The notes beneath the pieces were generated by a model, which ran no database searches, was not told the DNA's origin, and was given only the letters and a program-made list of their open reading frames with translations. A DNA stretch of 64,000 bases from Aeromicrobium erythreum (GTDB lineage: Bacteria; Actinomycetota; Actinomycetes; Propionibacteriales; Nocardioidaceae), in the NCBI RefSeq assembly GCF_001509405.1, contig NZ_CP011502.1, forward strand, positions 434,001 to 498,000, in the 5' to 3' direction. Below are positions 6,971 through 16,262 of the stretch, in pieces. The translations under genes were made by a program, and so were the position numbers. The stretch's first letter is position 1. Each line of letters starts with the position of its first letter.

Positions 6971-8325
6971 TGGACACCGGCACCCTGCTCAACCTGGCGC
7001 TCGTCATGGTCTTCGTCCTCGTGGGCGGCGTGTTCGCGGCCACCGAGCTGGCCTTGGTCTCGCTGCGCGAGAGCCAGCTCGGCCAGATGGAGCGCAGCGG
7101 CTCGCGCGGTCGCAAGGTCGCGGAGCTCGCCCGTGATCCCAACACCTTCCTCGCGGCCGTCCAGATCGGGGTGACCGTCGCGGGCTTCCTGTCCGCCGCC
7201 TACGGCGCCTCGACCCTCGCCCCCGACGTCGCACCGTCGCTGGAGGCGCTGGGGCTGAGCCCGGGCGCGGCCTCGAGCCTCGCCCTCGTCGGCATGACGC
7301 TGCTCATCGCCTACCTGTCGCTCGTCTTCGGCGAGCTCGTGCCCAAGCGGTTCGCGCTGCAGAAGTCGGGCACCATCGCCCTGCTCGTGGCGCCGCCGCT
7401 GTCGCGCTTCGCGACGCTCATGCGCCCGGTCATCTGGCTGCTGTCGTTGTCGACGAACGTCCTCGTGCGGCTGCTCGGCGGCAACCCGCACGCGACGAGC
7501 GAGGAGATGACCGAGGACGAGCTGCGCGACCTGGTGGGTGCGCACGAGAGCCTCGAGGACGACGAGCGCCAGATCCTGCAGGACGTGTTCACGGCGACCG
7601 ACCGGACGCTGCGCGAGGTGATGCGACCGCGGGGCGCCGTCGACTTCCTCGACGGCGGCATGAGCCTGGCCGAGGCCGCGGGTGCCGCCCTCGCCATGCC
7701 GCACTCGCGCTACCCGGTCACCCGGCGGCGCTCCAGCGACGACGTCATCGGCTTCGTGCACGTGCGCGACCTGCTGGCCGTGCCGACCGACTCCGACGCG
7801 AAGGTCGTCGCCGACATCGTGCGCGAGATCCCGGTGCTGCCGAGCACGAACCGGATCCTGCCCGCCATGGCGCAGATGCGCAGCGAGGGCGTGCACATCG
7901 CGCTCGTGGTCGACGAGTACGGCGGCACCGACGGGATCGTCACCCTCGAGGACATCATCGAGGAGCTCGTGGGCGAGATCCGCGACGAGTACGACCTGGC
8001 CGAGAAGGCCGAGCTGCTGCACTCCCCGGAGGGCGACGACCTCGACGCCGGCATGCACCTCGACGACCTCGAGGAGCTGACCGGGCTGGAGCTGCTCCAC
8101 GAGTCCGGCCACTACTCGACGGTCGCGGGTCTGGTGCTCGAGCGGCTCGGGCACATCCCGCAGGTGGGCGAGACGGTCGACATCGGTCCGTACCGCCTGA
8201 CGGTGACCGCGGTCGACGGCCGCCGCATCGACCGCGTCACGCTGACGACGCGCCCGAGCGACGAGCCGTCCGCGGACGGTGCCGACGTCGAGGCGGAGCG
8301 GCCGGACGGCGACGAGCGACGCTGA
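6970..8325 (+). CDS. Hemolysin/CorC family protein with CNNM (DUF21) and CBS domains
   Basis: 451 residues in the usual order: CNNM/DUF21 membrane domain with about four helices (residues 1-190, including FAATELALVSLRESQL), a CBS pair (about 215-335, e.g. VMRPRGAVDFLDGG and DEYGGTDGIVTLEDIIEELV), and a C-terminal CorC_HlyC domain (about 350-430). Members are membrane proteins linked to Mg2+/Co2+ export or ion homeostasis. ATG at 6970 sits 5 bases after GGGAGG; a GTG one codon earlier is possible. It is the second frame after the leader ORF and converges with the LuxR-type regulator gene. Confidence 0.92.
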   Translation: MDTGTLLNLALVMVFVLVGGVFAATELALVSLRESQLGQMERSGSRGRKVAELARDPNTFLAAVQIGVTVAGFLSAAYGASTLAPDVAPSLEALGLSPGAASSLALVGMTLLIAYLSLVFGELVPKRFALQKSGTIALLVAPPLSRFATLMRPVIWLLSLSTNVLVRLLGGNPHATSEEMTEDELRDLVGAHESLEDDERQILQDVFTATDRTLREVMRPRGAVDFLDGGMSLAEAAGAALAMPHSRYPVTRRRSSDDVIGFVHVRDLLAVPTDSDAKVVADIVREIPVLPSTNRILPAMAQMRSEGVHIALVVDEYGGTDGIVTLEDIIEELVGEIRDEYDLAEKAELLHSPEGDDLDAGMHLDDLEELTGLELLHESGHYSTVAGLVLERLGHIPQVGETVDIGPYRLTVTAVDGRRIDRVTLTTRPSDEPSADGADVEAERPDGDERR

Positions 8326-8341
8326 CCGCTCCGCGCCGCCC

Positions 8342-10732
8342 TCAGAGGAGGTCGACCAGGCCGCGCAGCTCCGAGCGCCGGGTCACGCCCAGCTTCTTCA
8401 TGGCGCGGTGCAGGTGCGACTCGACGGTGCGCACGCTCACGAACTGCTCGCGGGCGACCTCGGCGTTCGACCGTCCCTGCAGCACCGCCATCACGACCTC
8501 GCGCTCGCGCGCCGTCAGCGACGGCCCGGTCGTCGTCCGCTCCGCCACGAACACCGCCTCGGGATGGAGGCGACGGAGCTCGCCGAGCTCCGCCGCGAGC
8601 GCGCGGGCTGAAGCGCCGGGCGGTGCCAGCCGAGAGGCGGCGAGCGTCAGGCGATAGGCGCCGACGACGGCGCCGTGCTCGAGCATGTCGTGCCGCAGGC
8701 TCGTCATCGCCTCGACGTCGCACGCATCCCGGGCGGCGATGGCGCGGAAGTAGAGCGCCGTGAGCGGGCTGTCCACCGTGCCGGAGCACGTCTCGGCAAG
8801 CTCTCGTGAGCGTGGCGTCGAGCAGATGTCCCTGGCGTGGATCGCCAGGATGGCCGCGGTGCTCAGCCACCCTCGACGGCGGGCGTCCTCGGCGTGGTCG
8901 AGGAGTGTCTCCGAGGCCGCCTCGGGCCGCCCTGACGACCGGAGGACGGCGGTGTGCCGCCAGGCGGCAGTGTCGTACGGATCAGGGCCCAGCTCAGGAC
9001 CGTCGGGCGCCCAGGTGTGGAGCGCCGAGGCGAGCGCGGGGTCGTCGTCCCACAGGGAGAGGACGGCGGCCAGCTGCGGCGTGGAGACGCTGTCCTGGGC
9101 CGCGCCCTCCCAGGGGAGCGCCAGCGCCGTCTCGACGTACCGCCGGGCGAGACCGAGCTGTCCGCCGACGAGCATGAGCACGCCCACGCTCGACCCGACG
9201 TAGGCCACCTGGTCGAGCCTGCCGCTGGCGACCGCGTCGTCCACGGTCTGCGTCACCAGGGCGCGGGTCGTCCGCAGGTCGCCGCGGAACGCGGTCACCA
9301 GGCTCTGCAGGCCGCGCAGGCGCGGGACGAGGCGCACGACGTCGCCGGACTCGTCGGCCAGTGTCGACGCGAGGGCGAGGTCGTCGTCGGTCGCCGTGAA
9401 CCGACCGGTGGCGAGGGCGTCGTAGAGACGCGCCTCGCAGGCCTTCGCCCGGGCCAGGGCATGGGCGCCCGGGTCGTCGGCCGGGGGCTCGTGGCGGTGG
9501 GCGACACCGGCCACGACCTCCAGGACGGTGGTGGCTGCGGCCAGGGCCAGCCGCACGTCGTCGGACCCGTCGTCGAGCCGCGCCAGGTGCTCGCGCGCCG
9601 ACGTGAGCAGGGACAGGTCGGACGTGAGTCGTGTCGACCGCTCCGCGAGGCCGAGGACCCGGGCGAGGGTCGGCGCCTCCGCCGTGCCGCCGGAGACGAG
9701 CTGGGTCGAGAGGTCGTGCGGGTCGGGCGCTGCTGCCTGGCGGACGAGCTGGGCACGCCACCCGAGCTCGCGCGGAACGGGACCGACCACGCAGCCCGGC
9801 GCCGGTCCGTCGACCTCGACCGGTGGCACCCACATCGGCGGCGACGCGGAGCGGGCGACGGCGTCGGACGTCCGGCGGACGTGCTCGGCGAGCAGGGCCG
9901 ACACGAGGACGGCACGGCCGTCGCCCCGTCGGACCGTCCGCACGTGCCCGAGGCTCTCGAGGCGGTCGACGGCGTCCAGCGCCGCGGGGGGCAGCGTGCC
10001 GAGCGTCGAGCGTCCGGCGGTGGCGAGCGTGGTGAGCCAGTGGCAGTCAGCGGGCGGCAGCTCGCGCAGGAAGGCCTGCCACAGACCGTCGAGCGAGCGC
10101 GAGACGAGGGGGCCACGCAGGTCCCACGCGCCGTCCACCTGCGTGATCGAGCCGTCGAACACACCGTCGTCCACGAGGTGCTCGGCGACGCCGACGACGC
10201 CACCGGACAGGGCGAACACCTCGCTCAGCAGCCTCGCGCTGACCGCCCCGCCGAGCCGCTCGCGCAGCGTCGACAGCAGGGAGGAGGGTGCGAGGCTCGG
10301 GGCGTCGACCACCACCGGGGCCCCGCTGACGACCCGGGGGGCCGCCCTGCCCGCGAGGTCGGTGCGGTACGCCGCCGCCACCACGAGACCACGTCGCTCC
10401 AGGTGGCGCAGGACGGCGACGGACTGGGCGTCGAGGTGGTCGGCGTCGTCGACCAGCAACGCCGCAGGCCCGCTGCTCGGCAGCCGGCGTCGGACGGCCT
10501 CGACCGCAGCGCGCAACGGGTTGGGCCCCGCCAGCGTGGCGGACTCGAGCAGACCGCTGATGAGCAGCGCGCCGAACGGGTGGTCGCGCAGCGGCTCGCT
10601 GCCCTCGACCCGTCGGTGGGGGACGCGGCGCGACGTCGAGAGCTCGCCCAGACGGTCGAGGAGCGTGGTCCGTCCGCTGAGGCGTCGACCGCGGATCTCG
10701 ATGCTGCGGCCCTCCTCCAGCGCCGTCGTCAT
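8342..10732 (-). CDS. Large ATP-binding LuxR family regulator (LAL type)
   Basis: 796 residues: an N-terminal STAND/AAA-like ATPase, a long helical repeat middle region, and a C-terminal LuxR helix-turn-helix (LTAREREVVMAVLQGRSNAE to TVESHLHRAMKKLGV, last 60 residues). Walker B is clear (AALLVDDADHLD). Walker A reads GRRLSGRTT, with arginine in place of the invariant lysine, so ATP hydrolysis may be weak or absent. ATG at 10732 begins just before the ATPase; the much longer upstream open frame is a GC artefact. It is transcribed away from the secreted hydrolase and LPxTG genes and is the likely regulator of that surface locus (inference). Confidence 0.87.
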   Translation of the reverse strand: MTTALEEGRSIEIRGRRLSGRTTLLDRLGELSTSRRVPHRRVEGSEPLRDHPFGALLISGLLESATLAGPNPLRAAVEAVRRRLPSSGPAALLVDDADHLDAQSVAVLRHLERRGLVVAAAYRTDLAGRAAPRVVSGAPVVVDAPSLAPSSLLSTLRERLGGAVSARLLSEVFALSGGVVGVAEHLVDDGVFDGSITQVDGAWDLRGPLVSRSLDGLWQAFLRELPPADCHWLTTLATAGRSTLGTLPPAALDAVDRLESLGHVRTVRRGDGRAVLVSALLAEHVRRTSDAVARSASPPMWVPPVEVDGPAPGCVVGPVPRELGWRAQLVRQAAAPDPHDLSTQLVSGGTAEAPTLARVLGLAERSTRLTSDLSLLTSAREHLARLDDGSDDVRLALAAATTVLEVVAGVAHRHEPPADDPGAHALARAKACEARLYDALATGRFTATDDDLALASTLADESGDVVRLVPRLRGLQSLVTAFRGDLRTTRALVTQTVDDAVASGRLDQVAYVGSSVGVLMLVGGQLGLARRYVETALALPWEGAAQDSVSTPQLAAVLSLWDDDPALASALHTWAPDGPELGPDPYDTAAWRHTAVLRSSGRPEAASETLLDHAEDARRRGWLSTAAILAIHARDICSTPRSRELAETCSGTVDSPLTALYFRAIAARDACDVEAMTSLRHDMLEHGAVVGAYRLTLAASRLAPPGASARALAAELGELRRLHPEAVFVAERTTTGPSLTAREREVVMAVLQGRSNAEVAREQFVSVRTVESHLHRAMKKLGVTRRSELRGLVDLL

Positions 10733-10835
10733 GCTCTGCTGTTGTCGCCCTGCCACGTCCACGTCGCAGTCCCCCTGTCTCCTGTGACTCGTCGGCAAGC
10801 ATGCTCCCCCGGCAGACGCAGGACCAAGCGCGCGA

Positions 10836-10864
10836 CTACGCAAATGGATGGACGGCCTACGCAA
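10836..10864. promoter_or_regulatory. Direct repeat CTACGCAA in the regulator/hydrolase intergenic region
   Basis: CTACGCAA occurs at 10836-10843 and 10857-10864, starts 21 bp apart, i.e. two helical turns, in the 270-bp divergent region. It could be a tandem activator site for the LAL regulator. The rest of the region shows nothing I recognise. Confidence 0.35.
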
Positions 10865-11005
10865 CTTCGCGCCTCGCTGTGGACCGGCGCGGCGCGGGCG
10901 CACCAGGGTCTCCCGGGAGAGCAGCACCGCGTCACCGGCACCCGCGTCGTGGACCGGCGACGGGTGCCCACAGGCGGAGCAGGACGGAACGAGGTCACCG
11001 TGGGA

Positions 11006-12034
11006 ATGACAGCACGCATCGTGCGCAGGGCGGTCTCTGTTGCCGTCGTCGCCGCGCTCGCGGTCGGGGTCGCGACGCCACCTGCGTCGGCCGACGTCGC
11101 GGGTGCCGTCGCGTCGGAGCGGGGAGACGCCACGAGCGTCTACGCCGACGGTCCGGGCCCGTACGAGGTGGCGTCCACCGCCGCGCTCGGCGACTGCCGT
11201 CTCGTCCAGCGCTGGATCCTGCAGCTCGCGATCGGCGACGCGGACCCTCGCTGCAGCGACGCGTTCCCCTACGGCTTCGACCAGCCGATCAGCTCGGTCG
11301 TCTACTACCCGCACGGCGTCCCCGGTGACGGTCGGCTGCCTGTCGTCGACTTCGTCGGCGGGATCTTCTCCGACGTCGGCAACTACGACACGCTCGCGCG
11401 GCACTGGGCCAGCCACGGGTTCGTCGTGACCGTCTCGTCGGACTTCGTGAACTCCGGCCCGGAGATGCACCTGCTGGGGCTGGCGACCGCCCGGCGGCTC
11501 GACGCCGACCCGACGTCGCCGTTGCACGACCGGGTCGACCTCGGCCGGGTCGTGCTCGCGGGTCACTCCGCGGGTGGTGCCGCCGCGCTGCAGGCCGCGA
11601 GCGTGCCGGCCGACCTGCTGACGCGGCTCGACCCGCGGCTGCGGGTCAGCGGGACCCTGGCGGTCGAGCCGGGTCCCGGCGCCCTCGGCTCGACCGTGCG
11701 GACGCCGGTCCTCGTCCTCGCCGGCGCCCGGGACGCGACCGTCCCGGCCGGCTCGTGGCCGCTGCTCACCCAGAGCGGACTCGTGCGGTCGGTGCCGGGC
11801 TGGTTCGCGACCGCACGGACCGCCGACCACTTCAGCCCGGTACGCACGAACCTGGCCGATGACGAGTTCGCCGGCATCACCACCGCGTACCTGCTCTACC
11901 GCGGCACCGGTGACGCGGAGGCGAGCACGTTCTTCGAGGGCCCCGACTACCGGCTGGCCCGCGACACGACGTTCATCACCCATCCGCTGAACCCGCTGCG
12001 CGTGCGTCGCAACGCCGCGGCAGGCGCGCTGTGA
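11006..12034 (+). CDS. Secreted alpha/beta hydrolase (lipase/cutinase-like, PET-hydrolase fold)
   Basis: 342 residues. A Sec signal peptide covers residues 1-29 (cleavage after ATPPASA). The mature protein has the alpha/beta hydrolase nucleophile elbow GHSAGG, an aspartate-bearing strand LVLAGARDATVPAG and a late histidine in ADHFSPV, giving a plausible Ser-Asp-His triad. The SVVYYPHG and PVVDFVGGIFS strands resemble the chlorophyllase/polyester hydrolase branch. Start: GTG at 11000 has better spacing to GAGG (5 bases) than this ATG (11 bases) and would add two residues. It precedes the LPxTG gene and probably belongs to the same surface locus. Substrate is likely an ester or lipid outside the cell. 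Confidence 0.85.
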   Translation: MTARIVRRAVSVAVVAALAVGVATPPASADVAGAVASERGDATSVYADGPGPYEVASTAALGDCRLVQRWILQLAIGDADPRCSDAFPYGFDQPISSVVYYPHGVPGDGRLPVVDFVGGIFSDVGNYDTLARHWASHGFVVTVSSDFVNSGPEMHLLGLATARRLDADPTSPLHDRVDLGRVVLAGHSAGGAAALQAASVPADLLTRLDPRLRVSGTLAVEPGPGALGSTVRTPVLVLAGARDATVPAGSWPLLTQSGLVRSVPGWFATARTADHFSPVRTNLADDEFAGITTAYLLYRGTGDAEASTFFEGPDYRLARDTTFITHPLNPLRVRRNAAAGAL

Positions 12035-12173
12035 CCGACATGCACCGCGGTCGCGGACGAGCGAGGTCGCCGGACCCCGACCCGCCCGACGGGAGCCGAT
12101 CCCGGACGCCCTCGGAGTGCGACAGACGCCGCCCTCCAGCCCACGAGCACGACGTCTTGAAAGGACGACACCG

Positions 12174-14369
12174 ATGACGCAGGACCTGAGACGACAACGA
12201 CGACAGCGGCGCAGGCGGACGACCATCGCCGGCACCGCCCTCATGGGCCTGGGCCTGACGATGGCGGCGCAGTCCGCGATGGCCGGCGACGAGCCCGGCG
12301 GCTTCAGCGGGGCGGTCCGCAACTACGGCGTGTTCGCGGGCGCGTCGCTGCTCGACAACCGCATCAACCTGCGCGCCAACGTCGCGGAGGGCGTCGCGGT
12401 GGCCGACAGCGCGGGCCTGAGCCCGTACCAGGGCACCGGCGTCGGCTCCTACGCCGTCCCGTCGACGATCGCGAACGACCCGGAGTCGCGCTCCTACGCC
12501 CGGGCCTCGCCCATCGGCGCCGGTGCCGTCGGGCTGAACCTGCAGATCGTGAAGGCCGAGTCGGCGGCGACCACCGTCGTCGACGGCCAGCGCGACGACC
12601 AGGACTTCGGCAACCTCACCATCCCGACCCTCGGGTCGCTCGAGGCCTTGACCGGCGCCGCGGAGGCGCGCTGGAACGCGCAGACCGTGGCCCAGGGTGG
12701 TCGTCTCTCCTACGCCGAGACGAACACGGGCAAGCTGACCCTCATCGACCCGACCCTGGGGTTCCCGCTGCCGGGCTCGATCTTCCCGGTCGGCGAGGCG
12801 GACCTCGGGCAGAACACGAGCGAGGTCAGCCTCGTGCCCGACAGCGCCGTCTGCCCCGACGGGTTGGCGCTCCAGAGCGAGGCGACGTGGAACTTCGCCG
12901 ACGTGCAGCTGTTCGACGGGCTGGTGGCCGTGTCGTGGGGCGGTGACGCGGGTGGACCCGACGACATCGCGCGGATCGTCGCGAAGGCGAACGGCAAGCC
13001 GGCGGGCGCCACGCTGGAGGTCCCGGAACTGCCGGACATGCAGATCAAGATCGGCGACGCCGCGCTGAAGCTCGAGCCCGGTCTGTCGATCGAGCTCAGC
13101 CAGGTCTTCAACGGCTCGCCGGTGGGCGAGTCGCTCAGCCGGCTCGTCGACGGCGAGCTCAACTACGGCGGCATCACGAACGTGGTGGAGGCGTCCGACG
13201 GCACGCACGCCGCGGGCTCCATGAACGGTCTCACGGCCGACCTCACGATCGCGCCGATCCCGGGCGTCGCACCGAACGGCCTGGGCTCCGCGGAGCTCGG
13301 GTTCGAGCGGGTCGACGTCGACGCCAAGGCCGCGTCGGGCGGCATCAACTGCACGGGCGGCACGGACAACTCGGGCACGGACAACTCGGGCACCGATAAC
13401 TCGGGCACGGACAACTCGGGCACGGACAACTCGGGCACCGATAACTCGGGGACGGACAACTCGGGGACGGACAACTCGGGCACCGATAACTCGGGGACGG
13501 ACAACTCGGGGACGGACAACTCGGGCACCGATAACTCGGGTACGGACAACTCGGGTACGGACAACTCGGGCACCGATAACTCGGGGACGGACAACTCGGG
13601 TACGGACAACTCGGGGACGGACAACTCGGGGACGGACAACTCGGGTACGGACAACTCGGGGACGGACAACTCGGGGACGGACAACTCGGGTACGGACAAC
13701 TCGGGGACGGACAACTCGGGCACCGACAACTCCGGCACTGATAACTCGGGGACGGACAACTCGGGGACGGACAACTCGGGCACGGACAACTCCGGCACTG
13801 ATAACTCGGGGACGGACAACTCGGGGACGGACAACTCGGGCACGGACAACTCCGGCACGGACAACTCGGGCACGGACAACTCCGGCACGGACAACTCCGG
13901 CACGGACAACTCCGGCACGGACAACTCCGGCCGGGACAACTCGGGCACGGACAACTCCGGCCGGGACAACTCGGGCACGGACAACTCCGGCCGGGACAAC
14001 TCGGGCACGGACAACTCCGGCCGGGACAACTCGGGCACCGACAACTCCGGCCGGGACAGCTCGGGAGCTGACAGCTCGGGTGCCAGCACGTCGGGCGACG
14101 ACGACACGGGCGGCACCTCCGGCGCCGACACGTCGGGCGCCGGGCAGTCGGCCGGCAAGGACCAGATCGCCGGTGGTGCCAACGGGATCGGGTTCAGCGC
14201 CTCGGCGTCCGGCATCAGCAGCGGCGCCGTGGGCGGCCCGCGCGGGGGCTACCTCCCGAACACCGGTGGCCCGGTCTCCGTGCCGCTGCTGCTGTGGGGC
14301 CTGGCGCTGACCGCCCTCGGTGGAGCCACCCTCGTGGCGGGTCGCCGCGGACGAGGAGCCCGGGCCTAG
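12174..14369 (+). CDS. LPxTG-anchored surface protein with long (T/R)DNSG pentapeptide repeat
   Basis: 731 residues. Residues 1-37 are an arginine-rich signal peptide. Residues about 38-395 form a globular secreted domain I do not recognise, containing one pair of cysteines that could be disulfide-bonded. Residues about 398-630 are about 46 repeats of T/R-D-N-S-G, an unstructured hydrophilic stalk. The C-terminus has the sortase signal YLPNTG, a hydrophobic helix and the basic tail GRRGRGARA. ATG at 12174 has AAAGGA 8 bases before it. The protein would be linked to peptidoglycan by a sortase, none of which is in this window. It follows the secreted hydrolase and precedes a terminator. The repeat tract is expected to vary in length between strains. 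Confidence 0.9.
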   Translation: MTQDLRRQRRQRRRRTTIAGTALMGLGLTMAAQSAMAGDEPGGFSGAVRNYGVFAGASLLDNRINLRANVAEGVAVADSAGLSPYQGTGVGSYAVPSTIANDPESRSYARASPIGAGAVGLNLQIVKAESAATTVVDGQRDDQDFGNLTIPTLGSLEALTGAAEARWNAQTVAQGGRLSYAETNTGKLTLIDPTLGFPLPGSIFPVGEADLGQNTSEVSLVPDSAVCPDGLALQSEATWNFADVQLFDGLVAVSWGGDAGGPDDIARIVAKANGKPAGATLEVPELPDMQIKIGDAALKLEPGLSIELSQVFNGSPVGESLSRLVDGELNYGGITNVVEASDGTHAAGSMNGLTADLTIAPIPGVAPNGLGSAELGFERVDVDAKAASGGINCTGGTDNSGTDNSGTDNSGTDNSGTDNSGTDNSGTDNSGTDNSGTDNSGTDNSGTDNSGTDNSGTDNSGTDNSGTDNSGTDNSGTDNSGTDNSGTDNSGTDNSGTDNSGTDNSGTDNSGTDNSGTDNSGTDNSGTDNSGTDNSGTDNSGTDNSGTDNSGTDNSGTDNSGTDNSGTDNSGTDNSGTDNSGTDNSGRDNSGTDNSGRDNSGTDNSGRDNSGTDNSGRDNSGTDNSGRDSSGADSSGASTSGDDDTGGTSGADTSGAGQSAGKDQIAGGANGIGFSASASGISSGAVGGPRGGYLPNTGGPVSVPLLLWGLALTALGGATLVAGRRGRGARA
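13364..14063 (+). repeat. 15-bp tandem repeat array with higher-order units
   Basis: About 46 copies of a 15-bp unit encode T/R-D-N-S-G. The rare GAT codon falls at 13395, 13440, 13485, 13530 and 13575, exactly 45 bp apart, and again at 13740 and 13800 (60 bp); from about 13929 Arg and Thr units alternate (30 bp). These nested periods are a record of recent duplications. Confidence 0.95.
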
Positions 14370-14400
14370 CCGCCGGGCCGAGCTCCCGCCGCCCATCGAG

Positions 14401-14453
14401 GCGGGTCGGGGTCGGTGCCGCCGTCCGTGAGGACGCCACCGACCCCGACCTGC
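14401..14453 (+). terminator. Terminator after the LPxTG gene
   Basis: A 14-bp perfect stem (14404-14417 with 14437-14450), extended to 17 bp by one wobble pair, encloses an inner CGTCC/GGACG hairpin. It lies between the LPxTG stop and the DUF5819 start. Confidence 0.7.
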
Positions 14454-14472
14454 CTCCGACCGAGGAGTGCAG

Positions 14473-15216
14473 ATGACGAGCGACCCGCAGCAGCCCGCCC
14501 GACCGCTACCGCGCGGCGTCCGCCGAGTCCTGGTGGCCGTGGCCGTCGCAGCCGTGGCGCACACGATGGTCGTGGCCTTATGGATCCTCCCGGACAACCT
14601 CGTCACCGAGCAGGTCTCCGGGCGATGGCTCGACGCCTACATCGAGCCCTTCTTCGAGCAGAGCTGGTCGGTCTTCGCGCCGATCCCGAAGCGCGGGACC
14701 ATCGACCTCGAGGTGCGCGGTCGCGACGGTGACGGCTGGACCTCGCCGTGGGTCTCCCTCACGGCACCCGAGCGCGACCAGATCCGCTACTCGCTCGCGC
14801 CCAGTCGCTCCGCCCTGCTCACCCAGACCCTCGCGGGCTCGCTCAACGGCGCCTACGGCGCCCTCTCAGACGACCAGCGCGACGTCGTCTCGCAGCACGA
14901 GACCGCCCGCACGCTGCGCAAGGCCCTGTTCGCCGCCGACGGGGAGCCGGCCGCGGCCCGCCGCTACCTGCGCACCGACGGGGTGCTGGAGCAGCTCGCG
15001 TCCGTCGCGGCCCAGACGTTGTGGGACGGCAAGGCCACCCAGGTCGAGCTGCGCACGGTCCGACGTCAGGTCGTCGAGTACGGGACGGCCCAGGACGGGC
15101 GACGGACCGTCACCTTCCGTCCGGTCCGGTACGGCTGGCGCAACGTGGTGTCCGTGCCGCAGCCCGACCGTGGCGTGCTGCAGGACCACCTGGCGCGGGT
15201 CGGGGTGCGGCCATGA
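14473..15216 (+). CDS. DUF5819 family membrane-anchored protein
   Basis: 247 residues: one N-terminal membrane helix (about 16-40) and a periplasm-side domain with FEQSWSVFAPIPKRGTIDLE, a typical DUF5819 signature. ATG at 14473 follows GAGGA with 6-base spacing. The family has no known activity but regularly occurs next to HTTM-domain membrane proteins, as here, where the next gene overlaps by 4 bp (ATGA). It is first of a four-gene operon (DUF5819, HTTM, two lipoproteins), all translationally coupled. Confidence 0.85.
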   Translation: MTSDPQQPARPLPRGVRRVLVAVAVAAVAHTMVVALWILPDNLVTEQVSGRWLDAYIEPFFEQSWSVFAPIPKRGTIDLEVRGRDGDGWTSPWVSLTAPERDQIRYSLAPSRSALLTQTLAGSLNGAYGALSDDQRDVVSQHETARTLRKALFAADGEPAAARRYLRTDGVLEQLASVAAQTLWDGKATQVELRTVRRQVVEYGTAQDGRRTVTFRPVRYGWRNVVSVPQPDRGVLQDHLARVGVRP

Positions 15217-16262
15217 GGGCGGTCGGCCAGCGACGCATCGACCAGCGCCGCGAGACGTCGAGGGTGGCGGAGGTCGTCGACCGGCTGTGCACCCAGCCGT
15301 ACGGCCTGCACAGCCTCGCGGCGTGCCGGATCCTGCTCGGCACGATGTACGTCGGGGTGCTGCTGTCGAACCTGCGCGACCGACGGCTCCTCTGGGGTCC
15401 CGGGTCGTCCTGGATGACGCCCCTGCGGGAGGGCTACGGGTTCGACGGCTGGCTCGTGGGCCTGCAGCACCTGTCGGGCGGATGGTTCGACCTGTTCTAC
15501 CTCGCGGTCTTGGCGGCGGCGGTCTGCTTCACGCTCGGCCGCCTCACCCGCACGGCGGGGCTGCTGCTCCTGCTCGGCTCGATCCAGCTCGTCGAGTCCG
15601 CCCCGTTCCTCGGCGACCAGGGCGACAACATCGCGCGGATCGGCCTGTTCTACCTGTTGTGGACGCGCTGCTCGGTCGTCTGGTCGTGGGACGCGCGCCT
15701 GCGGTGGGGTGGGATGGACTCGACCCTGCAGTACCTGGTGTGGACGCGTCTCGGTCTCGCGCGGGTGCTCGACCGCGACGCGGCGCGGGCGGTCGGCACG
15801 TTCGTCAGCAACGTGGCGCTCGGGCTGCTCATGGCGCAGATCGTGATGGTCTACGTGACCGCCGGCCTGTACAAGGCGCGCGGCGGGCCGTGGCAGTTCG
15901 GCACGGCGCTCTACTACCCGTTGTCGCTGCCGGAGTTCCGGCCGTTCGGGTTCCTCAACGACCTGCTCGTCGCCCAGCCGGTGCTCCTCGCCCTCGCGAC
16001 CTGGTCGGTCGTGCTGCTGCAGGTCCTGTTCCCGCTGACGCTGCCGTGGGCCCCGGCGCGGCGCGTGGCGCTCGTCGGCATCGCGGGCATGCACCTCGGC
16101 ATCGCCCTGCTCATGGGCCTGCCCTGGTTCTCCCTGTCGATGCTCGCCTTCGACACCCTCTTCGTCAGCGAGCGCACGCTGCTGCGCGTGCAGGCGTTCG
16201 CGGTCGACCGGTGGGACGACCTCGTCATCGCCGTCCAGAGCCGGGTGCGGAGGACCGCATGA
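15213..16262 (+). CDS. HTTM domain membrane protein (vitamin K-dependent carboxylase-like membrane domain)
   Basis: 349 residues with about seven or eight membrane helices. The sequence pattern, with FLGDQGDNIARIGLFYLL, GLYKARGGPWQFGTALYYPL and LQVLFPLTLPW, matches the HTTM domain (PF05090 / SM00752), the membrane core of vitamin K-dependent gamma-carboxylases. The C-terminal lumenal domain of true carboxylases is missing, so this is a stand-alone HTTM. Enzyme activity in bacteria is unproven. It is fused by ATGA overlaps to the DUF5819 gene before it and a lipoprotein gene after it, which suggests a membrane complex. Confidence 0.88.
   Translation: MRAVGQRRIDQRRETSRVAEVVDRLCTQPYGLHSLAACRILLGTMYVGVLLSNLRDRRLLWGPGSSWMTPLREGYGFDGWLVGLQHLSGGWFDLFYLAVLAAAVCFTLGRLTRTAGLLLLLGSIQLVESAPFLGDQGDNIARIGLFYLLWTRCSVVWSWDARLRWGGMDSTLQYLVWTRLGLARVLDRDAARAVGTFVSNVALGLLMAQIVMVYVTAGLYKARGGPWQFGTALYYPLSLPEFRPFGFLNDLLVAQPVLLALATWSVVLLQVLFPLTLPWAPARRVALVGIAGMHLGIALLMGLPWFSLSMLAFDTLFVSERTLLRVQAFAVDRWDDLVIAVQSRVRRTA

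Noticed and set aside
10733..12322. N-terminal extension of the LAL regulator through the whole divergent region
   Set aside because: It would run antisense through the secreted hydrolase; homology starts at 10732.
13364..14063. Tandem repeats as a possible CRISPR array
   Set aside because: No spacers; the unit is a 15-bp in-frame coding repeat.
13163..14215. Long antisense reading frame of repeated Val-Pro-Glu-Leu-Ser across the LPxTG repeat
   Set aside because: It is the mirror of the 15-bp array, which keeps all frames open; no start context or signal sequence, and the sense strand has a full exported protein.
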